A stretch of DNA of 64,000 nucleotides from Chromobotia macracanthus. Lineage: Eukaryota; Chordata; Actinopteri; Cypriniformes; Botiidae. Below are positions 36,411 to 49,500 of the stretch, piece by piece (within the stretch, counting starts at the first letter, position 1; every line of letters begins with the position of its first letter). The notes under the pieces were generated by a model. It saw only the letters and a list, made by a program, of their open reading frames with translations, did no database searches and was not told the DNA's origin. The stretch covers positions 2,409,501 to 2,473,500 of the forward strand of contig JAZGTH010000032.1 in assembly GCA_036877525.1 (NCBI GenBank), in the 5' to 3' direction. The position numbers and the translations under genes are program-made.

Positions 36411-36442
36411 ACGATGATGATGCTGCTGCTGCTGCTGCTGCA
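36411..36442. repeat. Short (GAT)n(GCT)n triplet tract
   Basis: A few GAT units run into about six GCT/CTG units just upstream of the CCAAT boxes of the presumed epb41 promoter. Confidence 0.85.
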
Positions 36443-36480
36443 GCCTTAGAGCTTGTCAGCGAAGCTCTGTGATCTCGCAA

Positions 36481-36558
36481 ATGATTGGCTTATTCCTCTT
36501 TCTGCTCCATTCCCATTGGTTATTTTTATAAATATGCTCGCCTCATTGCATACATAGC
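36481..36558 (+). promoter_or_regulatory. epb41: Probable epb41 promoter: two inverted CCAAT boxes and a TATA box
   Basis: ATTGG occurs at 36484 and CCATTGG at 36513, followed by TATAAATA at 36527-36534, giving a compact promoter. The surrounding 400 bases have more CpG than the rest of the intergenic DNA. The next downstream gene on this strand is epb41, whose first coding exon begins with a splice acceptor and so needs an upstream untranslated exon. The link to epb41 is inferred. Confidence 0.5.
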
Positions 36559-36702
36559 CACGCCTTACTAGTATCTACACACCGTTTAAAGAAAGGTTGG
36601 GTAATTTTGTACATGGCTTTGCCCATCTGATATCTACAGCAAAGCGCTTTAGGGATATTTTGTGGTGGATTGTTTAAACACGTTGAGAAATTAAAGGAAA
36701 AG
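36558..36702 (+). other. epb41: Probable untranslated first exon of epb41
   Basis: About 25-30 bases after the TATA box begins a segment ending GGAAAAG|GTGAGTGAG, a near-consensus splice donor. It has no long open frame. Splicing to the acceptor at 43109 would place the ATG 8 bases into the next exon. Exon start estimated from the TATA box. Confidence 0.45.
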
Positions 36703-36783
36703 GTGAGTGAGCAATCTTGCTGCTAGATTATGTATTGTGTGATGCTCGCGAGGACGGGAATCTGTTGACGTTTTTTTCACATT

Positions 36784-36840
36784 CGGCGCCATTTTCAGAC
36801 ATTCCATTCACGCGCACCTGCTTATCTATTATGAGTCACG
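36784..36840 (+). promoter_or_regulatory. Intron-1 cluster: YY1-like, GATA and TGAGTCA motifs
   Basis: GGCGCCATTTTC (YY1-like) at about 36785, CTTATCT (inverted AGATAAG, GATA factor) at 36821-36827 and TGAGTCA (AP-1/NF-E2 core) at 36832-36838 lie about 80-140 bases past the putative donor. Paired GATA and NF-E2 type sites are typical of erythroid regulatory elements; function here is inferred. Confidence 0.35.
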
Positions 36841-39800
36841 AGCTCAAATCGTTTTGATGTGGATAGCTGTCAAAACATCCCTATTCACTCCTAAGTTGTA
36901 GTCGTTCCGATTTATTGTGTTGTTTTAGTGTGGTGTTGGGAGCTGTGCCGCATATCTTTCATAGTTTGGTTTGTTTAAAACAAGATCCATGCAAATGTTT
37001 TCATTTTGTCAGAAAAAGAGGGGTCTAAATGATATTTAAACAGTTTCCCGTGTTTAGGATAAAGGAGCGAAAGGGATCATTTCGTTTTATGTCTGTGGTG
37101 GGAAATTGTTCCGCGAGAGGGTGTATAAAATTAAGCATGTCTGCTTTAGGTAGGTATATTGCTTAAAACAATATTTTGTTCATATTGCATATTATTACTG
37201 AAATTAAGGGTACAGTCGAGCACTGTTTGGTACAGGTTGAATATTGGTATTACCAACCTAAATGGCGCTAGAGTTACCTTTGTTCTTCTACTTATCTCAT
37301 TCTATCTACTCTTTCTTTCTATGCTCGGTAACTAAATGTTTAATGTATAGTTAGTAAATAGTTTTACTAACTATTAATGTTGTTTACTAATGTTAACAAA
37401 TGGAATCTTACTATAAAGTGCTTGGCAAGATTAGGTAGAAATGGCACAGTTTAATTTCTAGTCAGTCAGGGCTGAATTGTGTTCCTCTGAATGAAAAAAT
37501 GTGTTTTTATAACCCTTTACATTAGACAGTGCAGCTGATATTAAGATGTATAGTTAAAACAGCAGATAAAACCTGTAACAGCAGATCTCCCAGAAATACT
37601 TTTTAAGGGAGTTTTGAAAAGTTAACAAATTACATGTAGTGTGAGTCCTGCACACTTTTCAATGACTACTACTGATTTTACACCCATGTTATTACGGGCC
37701 AAAAACTGAAAGTGCGATAGGCCCTATTGTTTTCCTTTCGATTATTAGGGCCCAAGCACTAAGTATGAAATATAGCTGGTTGAAAATGTAATTTTAACAT
37801 TGTTGCTCACCAATGTACAAGGCAATTTTCTTAAAATTTCTGTTACAGTACCATAACAGAGAATAATACAGACCTAAACGGACAACTTTAAAAGGATTTT
37901 GCTTTTTTGGTTAAAACTTTATTTTTTTCATGGTAAGGTTGACATTTGCATGGAATTGCTCATTACTGCCCTTGTTCCACCCTCATAGTTCAGACAGTTT
38001 GGTAGTCCCGCCCCAAATTCATGGCAATGGCTGAGACAGAACTTTACATATTGGAAAATTCAAATCTACAGAGCTTCAAATCTAAGTATAATAGACCCAC
38101 AGTATGCGCACCCTTCAGGACCTCAACCTACCAACCAAAACAACTGTTTTTTCCTCACGTCTCCCCAGTAGGCACGTTTGAGTCACACATTGGAGTTTTC
38201 TGGGTCATGCACAGCAGGTTCCTGTCACAGATCCCAGGGTGAGAAGAATCAGGGTGTGGAAAATGGACAAGATAGTAAGAGAAACTGTTGACAGATCCAG
38301 CTGCTCTTGCTCTCCCTACTTCACTGCATATTATAAAGAGAAAGAGAGAGCTTCTCTATAATCCTGCATAGGACCCTGATTAATTTGAAAGCCGCTTTCC
38401 AGTCTTAGGCTTACTTTCTGCAGTTACAAAAAAGCGCACAGCACTCAGCCTCTGTCCTACACTCTTACTCGCTGTCCTCCCATCATTCCCAAAGTGGGTG
38501 TGGGCCAGGGGCAACATGGCACACAAGAACCGTTTGACTTTATTAGGTCAACATTGACATGATATCAACATGCATCAGGTTTGAATGTAAATAGGGTTAG
38601 GACAGAATAGTATATATAGTATTTAGTGTTTTGTGTTATAGCTGGTACTATATTGTGGATTTCAGCATGTCTTTGTAGCTATGTATATATGTGTGTTTTC
38701 TGTGTGTTTGTATAGATCTGGTTTTTTTAGCAGTCAGCATCTGTAACTCCTATTATTACATGCTTTTGCACATTTGCACTTGTGAGTTTCCTACTTCCTG
38801 TTTTAATACCCAGTCAGCAGCTATTGCCCCGGCCAGCCAATCACAGAGCAGCATTCCATTGCTGTAGTTGATGTTCCTGGGAAGCTAACCTGTTTTCCCT
38901 CTTACCTTCCAACTTATAATAGAAATCAATCTTTGTTATTGCAGTCTCTATAAAATGATTGTTTAAATAAAAAGTATCCTAATCTTGTACAGTATTGCTA
39001 GGTAGCTGTAATTATTGCTGACCGCGTACCCATCTTTTAGTTTTTTCATTTAGTTTGCTTGGTAAAACCTTTTTGGAAACTGAGGTTTATCAATTTAATC
39101 TCCACTACTACCGTACACATTCCAATAATAAATGTGAGACTTTGGCTGCTGCATAAAACATCTTTGGCTGCTGCATAAAACAGTTGTTTGCTTCTTTTCA
39201 TTAGCATTGTACTCATATACTCATCTTGTAAACGTATACTCATCTTCACAAGCTCATATATACACACTGTTATACTGGCTACCTTGGACAGCGCAAATAT
39301 ACTCTAGTGTCCAACTGTGCCAGGAATAACCAAGTGAACATTTAGTTGTAAAGCAAGTCACGTTCTATAGTTTCTAATGTATAGTTTGAATTTCAAATGC
39401 TGAATGTTCTTACAACACAGGACATTTGACTGATCCATATGTGTGTGGCTGTAGTGGGAGTATTCTCTGAATGTGTGATTGTGTTTGCAAACTTTTTTGC
39501 CGCATTGTAGTACACAGTATTTTTGGTTTTGAAAGACCAATCTGTGTTTGTTGTGCCATTTTCACTTGAATATTGTAATTAGTGATGTTTGTAAGCACAC
39601 GCTGCAGTTGATGTAGAAATGTATGACTGTTGGCACCATTGAATAGCTAATTTTGGCATTTAGCCAAATGAAAATGTATTGATTACTGACACTATGTTCT
39701 GTCAGTCACCACATGTTTTAAGAAGTCAGATAAAAATGACAAAACAACAAAGACAAAGATCTTGTAGTTTCCACCCTTAAAATCATATTTTCACTATTCT

Positions 39801-42800
39801 TGCGGCAATAGAGTGAAGACAAATATGTGAAGATAAACAGCCCTGATTTGTCAACGAAACATGATCCTGGAGTGGCTCATGATGTGGATTGCTTTCAGTC
39901 AATAAGTGTGTGTCTCCATCTACTGAGGGTCTCAGTCAGGTCAGCGGCAAAGGGTCTCGCATATGTCCACTTTTCACTGCCTCTGATGGGCCACAACACA
40001 CATGCCATCTGCCACCACTGCACCATCTGACGTGTGTGTGTGGCCATATTTTATGTCAGGACAACTTGACAAATCTGAGCAAAACGTAATTTTGGCGACG
40101 TCCTCATTTGTAAAAACACTATAAAAATATAGTAAAGTTTCTTCAATTATAAAAATGCAGAAAGTTTTCTGCTAGGGTTAGAGTGTGGGTTAAGTTTTTT
40201 TTATAACTAGCTGTGTATAAAAATGATAGAAGTCTATGGAATGTCCCCATTTAGATAGATAAGTAAACGTGTGTGTTTCCATGTGTGAGGGAGGAGGGGA
40301 TATTGGACAGTGGATTAGTGTGTTTTAGAGAGGATTAGTGTCATGTTTATAATACTTTTACAACAATAAATTGGTGATGCCAAATTTGACAATAGGTTTG
40401 TCAACTTTACAACCTCTTTCACAACTTTTTCAAGAAAGCAACTAGTGACAAATTTAGTGACTTTTTAGTGACAAACCTTAGCTTCTTCCAGCAGTTGAAT
40501 GTGCACATAGTTTGTTACCAAGACGGAAGCTGTGCAAAAGAAAAAAGGCAGATGCTTTAAACTTTCTAAGTGTTCATTTAGATGTAAATAGCTGAAATCA
40601 CTGCAAATCACAGTGATGTCATCTGACATTGTTTAGCGACTTTTCAAGCAGGATTTAGATATATTTCATTTAAAAATAACTGGCAACACTGCTAAAACCT
40701 TATTACTTCTGCCACTGTTATAGGCCTTTCTATTGTATTTGCATTCTTTGGCAATGTTATATTTATTACAGCTATCATCATACAGCACTTAAAAAGTTAA
40801 GGGGCATGGGATTGGTCACTGATGTCCATCCTGATACACTGTAGTGTTTTGTTGTGGTTTGTTTGATGAGTAGAGAGGGTTTAGGACATCAGCATACCTA
40901 AGCATAATTTGCCCCACCAGGTATAATTTGGCCAGAAAACAGGATATTAGTGATGTGGCGAGGTCTGCATTGATGGGCCGGCATTGTTTTGGAGAGTCTG
41001 AGTTAAAAAGAGGTGTGTGTATTTATTTGCTGTACTGAATTGTCACATATCCACACAGCATTACTGCTTACCCCCTTCTACAGACCAGGAAAGTGAGAGA
41101 GGTAGAATTTTACCCCTTTTTATTTGGCATGGTACCAAAGTTTTAAATAAAAAGCAGTTTCTAATGTTAGTGACAAAGGCTGTCCTTACACCAAGTTTTC
41201 AACACAACAACTCAATCTGTGGCTAGACTGACACAATACAAAATTATATCTCTCTCATTAAAATCAGTAAAGCTGTCAACACTGGAAGATGTGGTGCAGA
41301 CACTGATGTACAGACACTGATGTACACTCACATGGGTGAGATTCAACAGTGGTGATACTGGCTGAGATTCACTGGGTGAGATTCATTCATCAAGCTTTCT
41401 TGTGGATGCTATACATGGCTGTGCAGGTGTTTGGCGTCTATAGTTTGGTATAAAATGGAGGAAAAATAGCTAATAAAAATAGCTAATAGATAAATGGGCA
41501 AGCTAAAAAGTTGACTTCCTGTTTGGGTTAATTTCAGAATGGGAGGTGTTACATTGCTTGTATACACACCTGCATCTTCTCATAAAGAAGCATTTTATAT
41601 TGCTATAGGTTGTGTCCCTGTTTTCACCAACATGCAGTTACATCAGGTAGCTTCTGTATCCAGATAATAATTAAACTGAATCTGCAACAAAGCCTCAAAG
41701 TGCTAAGCAAATCTTAATGTGAAGCGCAAGGTTTTCTTTTGTACCTTTCTTTAAATATGCATTTAAATGATTCAGTTATCTTAAAAGAAGGAAAGCAGGA
41801 TGCCCTTGAAGAAAGAAAAGGGTATAATGATAGTTAGCAAGGTTTGTATGATGTCCTAGCATAAATGCAGATATGTGTTTAATTTAACAAATCAAGTCTT
41901 AGTTTAATACAAGAAATAGGCATATAGAAGAAACAACACTCATCAAACATTACAGTCCATAAGAAACATGACAAGACAAAGACAACAATAACACATCCTG
42001 AAATTATATTGTTTTGCCAGTGTGTATGCAGACAACATCAATTCACAGATCGCTGGTAACGCGATTGTAATTGGAGTCTTTGAAAGAACTAATGAACTAA
42101 TATATCTAATAAGCATGTGATATGTATCCTATTAGAAAGGCATGACTTTCATTGTTGTAGAATATCATCTGTTACAGTGAGAGTAAATGTTAACACACCT
42201 AGGCAAACTGCATTACCAGTGAATGAGTGTAAATTTACATCAGGTCACTCTTTGTTTTCTTTGTATTTCCTGCCAGATTTTTACACAAACACCTAAAATC
42301 ACAATGTTGCTGTTGCTTGGGTTTGACCAAAGTCTGGCTTGGTTTGATGGATTTTGAAACTACACAGAAGTACAAAAGTGTCAATGTAAACAGAGTCATC
42401 ATGCCTAGTGATTATGGCCCAGACTGTTTGAGAGCACGGTGACGGCTGCTCTCAATGAATGCACTGTTGCTTGGGCAACCCAGGTCAAGCTCCAGTGGGA
42501 TTGGGCTTCTTTAGACCACCTACACACAATGCCAGAGTCTGTAAATTGCTGTGATAGAAGTGCAGGCTGGCCCATGTAGCACATCCTTAAAAGATATAGT
42601 AGGTAGGGTGCATAGGTACATTGGATTAGATTTAACAATGAAAAGTCATAATTGTCATAAATATGACAATAATATATATAATATAATTTAATTATATCCT
42701 TCATTGCATATAATTACATTATTGGGGGAGCAGATAGTTTATTGTGTCACCATTTTCCTCTCTATTGCTTTTCTAAAACATACATATGCAATACCAAATT

Positions 42801-43109
42801 CAACAATTTATCTGAAACAGATTTTTACTTAAATTCTCTATGGCTTTTCCCCATTTAAATATATGTTAAAGTTTCTACACCTTGCTGCTGGTTTATTAAA
42901 TGTAATTTGTGTAAGAATAGCACTCTGTTCTATTTAATTTTTTCTGTTTTAAATTTTTTGGATAAAAGAACTGATAAATAAAAATATAACATTTAATTTA
43001 CAACTGCGGATCAATGGGGTTTGTAGTGTATACCTTTGAATTTCTGTGTGTATGCTACATCATAGAAATCATAGGCCCTCACTTTTAACCTCTTTTTCTC
43101 TCCTTTTAG
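36841..43109 (+). other. Presumed epb41 intron 1
   Basis: About 6.4 kb between the untranslated exon and the first coding exon. No exon or strong repeat recognised; frames are short and motif-free. Confidence 0.45.
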
Positions 43110-43117
43110 TGACTGCC

Positions 43118-43516
43118 ATGACAACAGACGAGGCGGAGAACGTTCACAGGAAACCAGTGTGCAAGCAGCAGCAGCAGCAGGAGGAGGAGGACCCTTCTGC
43201 CAAGGAGCCAGGCCCTACTGACACAGCTCAGGGCAGCCCTTCAGGGTCCTCACCGCCCCCTGGTGGCTCGGAGGAAGAACAGCAGCTGAAGCCACGGCAG
43301 CGCACGTCTGCTGGCCGCGGTCTCTCCCGCCTCTTCTCGTCATTCCTGAAGCGCCGCTCACAGTGCTCAGAGGGAGAGGGAGTGGAGGTGGAAAGGACCT
43401 GGGAGAAGGAGGGGCAAGACGAACCCAAAGCTCCCATTGCGGACCCTGAGCCAGAACTACGCATAGAGGGTGATGTTGCTCTAGACCAGCACTCAGTCAG
43501 CAGTGCTGAAAACCAG
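43118..43516 (+). CDS. epb41: epb41 coding exon 1: headpiece with upstream start (AUG-1)
   Basis: Acceptor CTCCTTTTAG at 43109, then TGACTGCC and the ATG (G at -3); donor ACCAG|GTGAGA; phase 0. Encodes 133 residues beginning MTTDEAENVH, with a CAG/GAG tract giving QQQQQ then EEE, a Ser/Pro/Gly-rich stretch, RGLSRLFSSFLKRRSQ and APIADPEPEL. The open frame continues upstream of the acceptor, but that is intron. Initiation here gives the long, 135-kDa-class isoform in mammals. Confidence 0.9.
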
Positions 43517-46500
43517 GTGAGAAACATACCAATATGTTCAGCTCAGAACAAGGGCTTATCTGCTATAGATATTGAGAAATCAGCACATAGTAGACAGGGC
43601 TGGAAATGGGGTGGAGGGACTCAGGGAGGCTGAATCCAGGGAATGATTTACAAGGGGTGATGGAGTTCCGCTTAAAAGTATAGAACGTTTCTATTTTTTA
43701 TCTATGTAATGTCTGAGTAATATGCAAGTTTCACACAACTATAGTAAGATTGTCAGTCAGAAGTGTAAGTATAAGGAAATACTGATAAAGACTGTAAGAG
43801 CTCTCTAGAAATGGGCATGCGGTTACTATAAATACTGTAAACTTTAAACATGTCAAAACTTGAGTAGGTGTCATCCTACTTGCTTGTGTGTGTAATGAAA
43901 TGCCACTGGCAGTTTGACATCAGAGTTAAGACTTTGTTCATAATGTTTACATGTAGTCAGGTATATGTTATTCAGAAGCAACTGTGAATGTCACGCATCT
44001 CACATTCAGCTCCATCTCTGAAAACTGGATGGGGACTATAGTTACAGGCTACAGGCATTTTCAACATCAATGACTGCTGTCAACATGTTTTAGATTTTTT
44101 TCTCAGTTTCTAGATTTCAATAATTCATTATGTGAGTGCATCGTAACAGTTCAAATTACTCAAGGTTTGGTTTGTATCACGGTTCTAGGGTCACGGTTTT
44201 GGTGTGGTTCGGTATGCGTGTATTAAAGGCAAAGATACAAAGGAAACATACTAGTTATTAGGTTACAGACACTTTGGTCACAACAGGGTTCCTTACAAAA
44301 AAAAAACTAAGCAGTTTTTCACTCTTGCAAAAATCATACATATAGTCCACTTCAGAATCAACAAAATATTTGGGAGCTCAGAACACTGGATCACTGTTCC
44401 ATAGCTAGGCCGCTATCTTCACATTTTTTGCAAGAATATCAGTTTAACACTTTCTGTTGCATGTCGAGATCTGCTTGAAGAAATTATGTCTCCTGCAGTG
44501 GAGAACACTCTCGCTTGGCACTGATGTTGCAGAGACACACAGGTATTGTTTTGCAAGTTTAGTAGCATGACTGAAGTGTGCATGCGAAGGGACTTCGTAA
44601 CGCAGCTCAAGCATTCATATGCTGAAATCCCACATCATCAACAACAGAATAGAGTAGTCTTTGGCAGTGAAAAACCCTTTCTTTATTGTTATGTGTCTGT
44701 CCCAATTAGCACTAGGTACCTGTTTAAATACAGCAGGCAATGTGTGCTGTTTCGGTCTCACCTGCGGTCAAGCACTATCAGCATCTGGGTGGTGACAGTA
44801 TTAATGATACTAGATGTATTGCCTTGACCATATGGCACTTGTGTCTAATACATTTTACATACTGTGGCTGTTTTGTCCATGCTTTTTTACCATTTAGTAG
44901 CTTGTTTTCTTCACTTGCCTCAGAGGCATTGGGATAACACTAAAAATGGATCAGTAGTGTTTTTTGTCCAGTAACAAAACTGGACTTTTGAGCTCAGGGT
45001 TTCAATTAAGGGATGAGATCAAATGTCAGAAAGAACATTGAAAGCAATCTTTGTTGAAACTTAGTATATAGAAGCATTGCTTCTATTCACTGTAGATTAT
45101 GTTCAGTAATCAATAATAATTTTGTCTTTCTACAGCAAGTTGTAACCAATCAGAAGGAAAACGTCAAGCTGGAGTCAGAAAAGGGAGAAAAGGGGGAGAA
45201 GGGGGAAAAGGAGAAGAAGAAGAAAGACAAGAAGGAGAAGGCCAATAAAGAGAAGGCAGAGAAGAAAGAGAAGCCAGAGAAAAAAGAGAAAGCAGAGAAG
45301 AAAGAGAAGAAGAACAAGAACAAGGTCAAAGCAGAGGAGGGAGAAAAAGAAAAGGAGCAAGAGCCAGAAAAAGAGCAAGCAGAGGAAGAACCCATAGCAG
45401 AAGACGCAAGGGCAGCAGAAACAGAAGGAAAGGAACAAGAAGAAAAAGAAGGAGAGAAGGAGGGGGAAAGCACAGCTGAAGAGGAGGGGAAAAAGCAGAA
45501 AGCATCCCGTCGCCCCAGGATCATGCGCAGCAAAGTCAAGCTGCTTGATGATACTCTCTTTGAGTGTGAACTGGATGTAAGTGACATGGATGAGCAGATC
45601 ACACGAGTGCAGTTTTTGTTCCTTATCAAGTCTGTGTATTGTTGTCTTATCCCGGGAGAGTGACCCTGAAACTCCAGGATTGCTCAACGGCTTTTACTTT
45701 TTTTGCTAATTAACTTTTCAGACTACCACTTTTTGCTGATGTTCCACTTTGGTCTTTTTTGTCTCAAAAGCTGCTCATCTGACTTGATCTGATCTTACTG
45801 TCTACATAGCATGCTAAACAAAATAGAACCTCATGCATGACTGATTAGAGCCTAATGTCTATGGCTAATCCTGATGTAAGCATGTAGCTAGCTAAGCTAA
45901 CAAGTCAGTCAATAGATCTCAAATGACCCACACACTTTTATTTTTAATGGTGCTAGCAAGTGTGTAGCTAAGCTAAAAAGTTGTTGTAACTCTAGTGTTA
46001 GCATGTAGCTAAAACATAATTACATCTTATAACCCACATAAAAGTCTAACATTCGTATAATGTTTATACTTAATTCTGATGTTGGAATATCACTAGCTAA
46101 CCAAACAAGTCCATATAGACCAATTCAAGAGTCTCCTTTAATACCTTTGGCCAGTTCTGATGTATGTAGCTAGCTAAGTTGACAAGTTAACTTTCTAATA
46201 AGAAAAAAAAATGCATGTCACACATCTTTGTGTACCGTGTGTACCTTTTAGCTATTTACTTGCTTAAACAAAACTCTTAAAACTTTGCATAAAGCATCCA
46301 TCCAACAGAATGGAGCTATGTTTCTGCAAACTTCAAATCAAAGTATTAAAAATGAAAACTGAAAAAGATTATATTTTGTTTTAGTTTTGAAACAGAGCAT
46401 AGTTTTTTAGTTTAGTTTGTTTTTTAATTACTTTTTTAAGTTTATGTTTAGAAATGTTTACTTTTATTTAACTATAACCTTGATAGGATGTTGTGCTTCA

Positions 46501-49500
46501 ATACCGGATTGTCTCTTACAAAATCCGACCTGAATTCTTACTAAAGATGCTCAAAGCTAGGATGTAACGCACATATATTGCCAGCTTTCTCATAGTTAGT
46601 GGGCAGTCTATTGTCAGACCAGTTTAACTTATTTACATGGTGGAATTTTTCAAGTGATCAGTTTAAGAAAAGGTTTATCTTTTCTTTAACTGCTTAAATT
46701 TTCCAACGTATTTGGCCTAATTACAATTGAGGTGTTTACATGGAGCATTTTTATTTGGATAGAATGTTTAAACTGTTTTTGTTTAAATTACAGTCAGAAT
46801 ACAATGCACCATATAAACACGCCTACTATTTCAAACGATTATGTTTTACCTTGGTTTGTTTGTATTTATAGAAACATGCCAAAGGCCAGGACCTGTTTGC
46901 GAAGGTATGCGACCACCTGAACCTGTTAGAAAAAGACTATTATGGTCTGGCCATATGGGAGACACCATCCATAAAGGTGCCTCAATCTGTTACTTTCATT
47001 CTTTAAATATTAACTAAAGGACACAAAATACTTGACGCAGCATGTTTTCTTCAGGCTTAGTTTAGCTTTTGGAGTTTCAATAGTGGTCAGAGTTAAAACA
47101 AATAAATATGTATATTAAATGTATATGTACATATTGGTTACTGTTTTTTAAACTTAGAGATTTACTTTCTTTGTTGTCAGAATTTGTGAGTAATAAAACT
47201 CTGTCTTTCAGACATGGCTGGACTTTACCAAGGAGATAAGACGGCAAGTACAAGGTGGGTAGCATTGTGCTGTTCATATTGGTGATGTTATCGGTTGCTG
47301 TAGTGCTGCACACTGCTCCGTGTATTTGTTCATGACTTGCAGTGTGTGTGTTCACTTCTGACCAGTATGGGTTAAATGCAGAGGATACATGTCAAGTATT
47401 GGTTACTATACCTGAAAAATATGTCAGTTCACTTCAGTTAGGTTATTTAAGGGCAAGGTAGGTGAGTTTTTTTTGTTAGGTTGGTTGAAAGTTTCTTTAC
47501 ATTCTTAAAGCAATAACTAAGTGGTCTGAATATATTTATATCAACATATATCTTCAGTAGAAGGCACAGGGCCATTAAATGTTCGTCCAATCATTGCATT
47601 CACATAATTACTTGCCAGTCAGACTATGTATTTTCATACCTCCTTGCACCCTGGAGGAGGTACGACTTTGGAGAGTGCTCTTAAGGGAGGGTGGGATCTT
47701 ATGCTTTTAATGCTAGCTTGCTATTGCTAGCCTCTCCAAAATTGTCTACCCTATGTTTAACTTAAACCATTTATGGACATAAAAGGTACCTCAAATTGTG
47801 GCGCTTGTCAGGTGTGCTTTTACTTTTCTCAGCAATTAGACTTAATATTCTCACTTAGCAGATGATCAAACTGTAAAAGAATCTTAAACTGAAAGAGGGT
47901 TCTGAGCTACAGTACATTGTACAGTCTATAATATGTCACTTGGGGTGGGCTCTTGATTTGAACCAGTAAGCAACCACCCAGAACACCCTAACCACCTTGT
48001 AATGCCCTACTAATTATCAGCAACACCCTAACAGCTGACTAGCAACTGCCTAGAACACCTTAGCCACTGCATAGCATCCCACACATGACTTCGGTAAACT
48101 GGATGTAAATTGTAACATTTAATAGTCTTTTTTTGTTGTTGTGCCTTAAATCCTGATGTTTTTATTTGTGTAGGCACCAACTATGATTTCACATTCAGTG
48201 TGAAGTTCTACCCACCTGATCCGGCTCAGCTGTCAGAGGACATCACCAGGCAAATATCACTTTCTTCTATAGTGGCCTTATGTTCACCCATCTGTGTTTT
48301 CATTTATTCATAACAATCACCTACTATCAGTCCATCACAAATTTGGATAAATGATTCTTTTGACCCAGTTTATTAGTTATAAATGATTCTTTTGACCCAG
48401 TTTATTAGTTATCAGACAGTCATGGCTTATTGATTTTAAACAGTTTAATGACCAAGTTGATCAAACTTACTTTACTCACAACTCATGAGGCTTACATCAG
48501 TCTGTAATTACTGACTGTGTGGTTCAAACTGTTTTGTCAATATATGGAAATGTAATAATTTTCAAATGATCTTATTTACAAAAGAGTAGTAATGCTTTTG
48601 GTTAGCATATTTGTTAAAAATTTAACTGAACCGATTATTTTTCAAATACTAAAATCTATCTGTATAAGATCTTTGTCTCCTTGGAATTACATGCTTGCTC
48701 ATAAATGTAATTCTTATCTTTAATACTGGCCAAATTAAATCATTATTAAAATGGAAACCTCTCTGTTACCAAGTGAGTGTGCTATTATGTAGCCAGTTTC
48801 ATTATTACTCTTGTAAATTACAAAACTCTTGAATAATCAGAACAGCACAATGATACTATCCTGCCTTTTTTACTGCTGTCATGGATGTTTGGATTGTTTA
48901 CGACATTGAGCGACATTAAACTTGGCCAAGCTTGTAACGTCATTTTTGGCCCATAATTGCTTGCTGTGCAGGTACTACCTGTGTCTGCAGCTACGGAAGG
49001 ATATCAAGAGTGGCCATCTGCCCTGCTCTTTTGTGACTCTGGCCTTGCTGGGCTCTTATGCTCTGCAGTCTGAGCTGGGCGAGTATGACCCAGAGGTCCA
49101 TGGTACTGACTATGCCAAAGAGCTCCAACTCATTCCAGGACAGACCAAAGAACTTGAGGAGAAAGTCATGGAGCTCCACCGCACATATAAGTAAACGTTT
49201 GTTTGTTTGTTTTTGGATTTCATATTGTAGAGGGATGCTCATGAATATTGTTTTTTTGGTTTATGAATTCATAATGCTTTTCTGTAGGTCTATGAGCCCA
49301 GCTCAAGCTGATATGATGTTCCTGGAGAATGCCAAAAAACTTGCCATGTATGGGGTTGACCTCCACCAGGCGAAGGTACAGTAGATCTTCCGGAGGCACA
49401 ACGGGTACAAAGTAGGGACTTAGACAAGTTAAATTGTTGATTTTTGAACAAGGGGTCATTAGAATGGGGTGTTTAACATACATGTTTAACATGTTATAGA

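Noticed and set aside
43228..43527. Minus-strand 99-codon frame
   Set aside because: Antisense shadow of epb41 coding exon 1.
45150..45687. Long minus-strand frames (159 and 170 codons) rich in Ser, Phe and Leu
   Set aside because: They are the antisense shadow of the purine-rich K/E coding exon of epb41.
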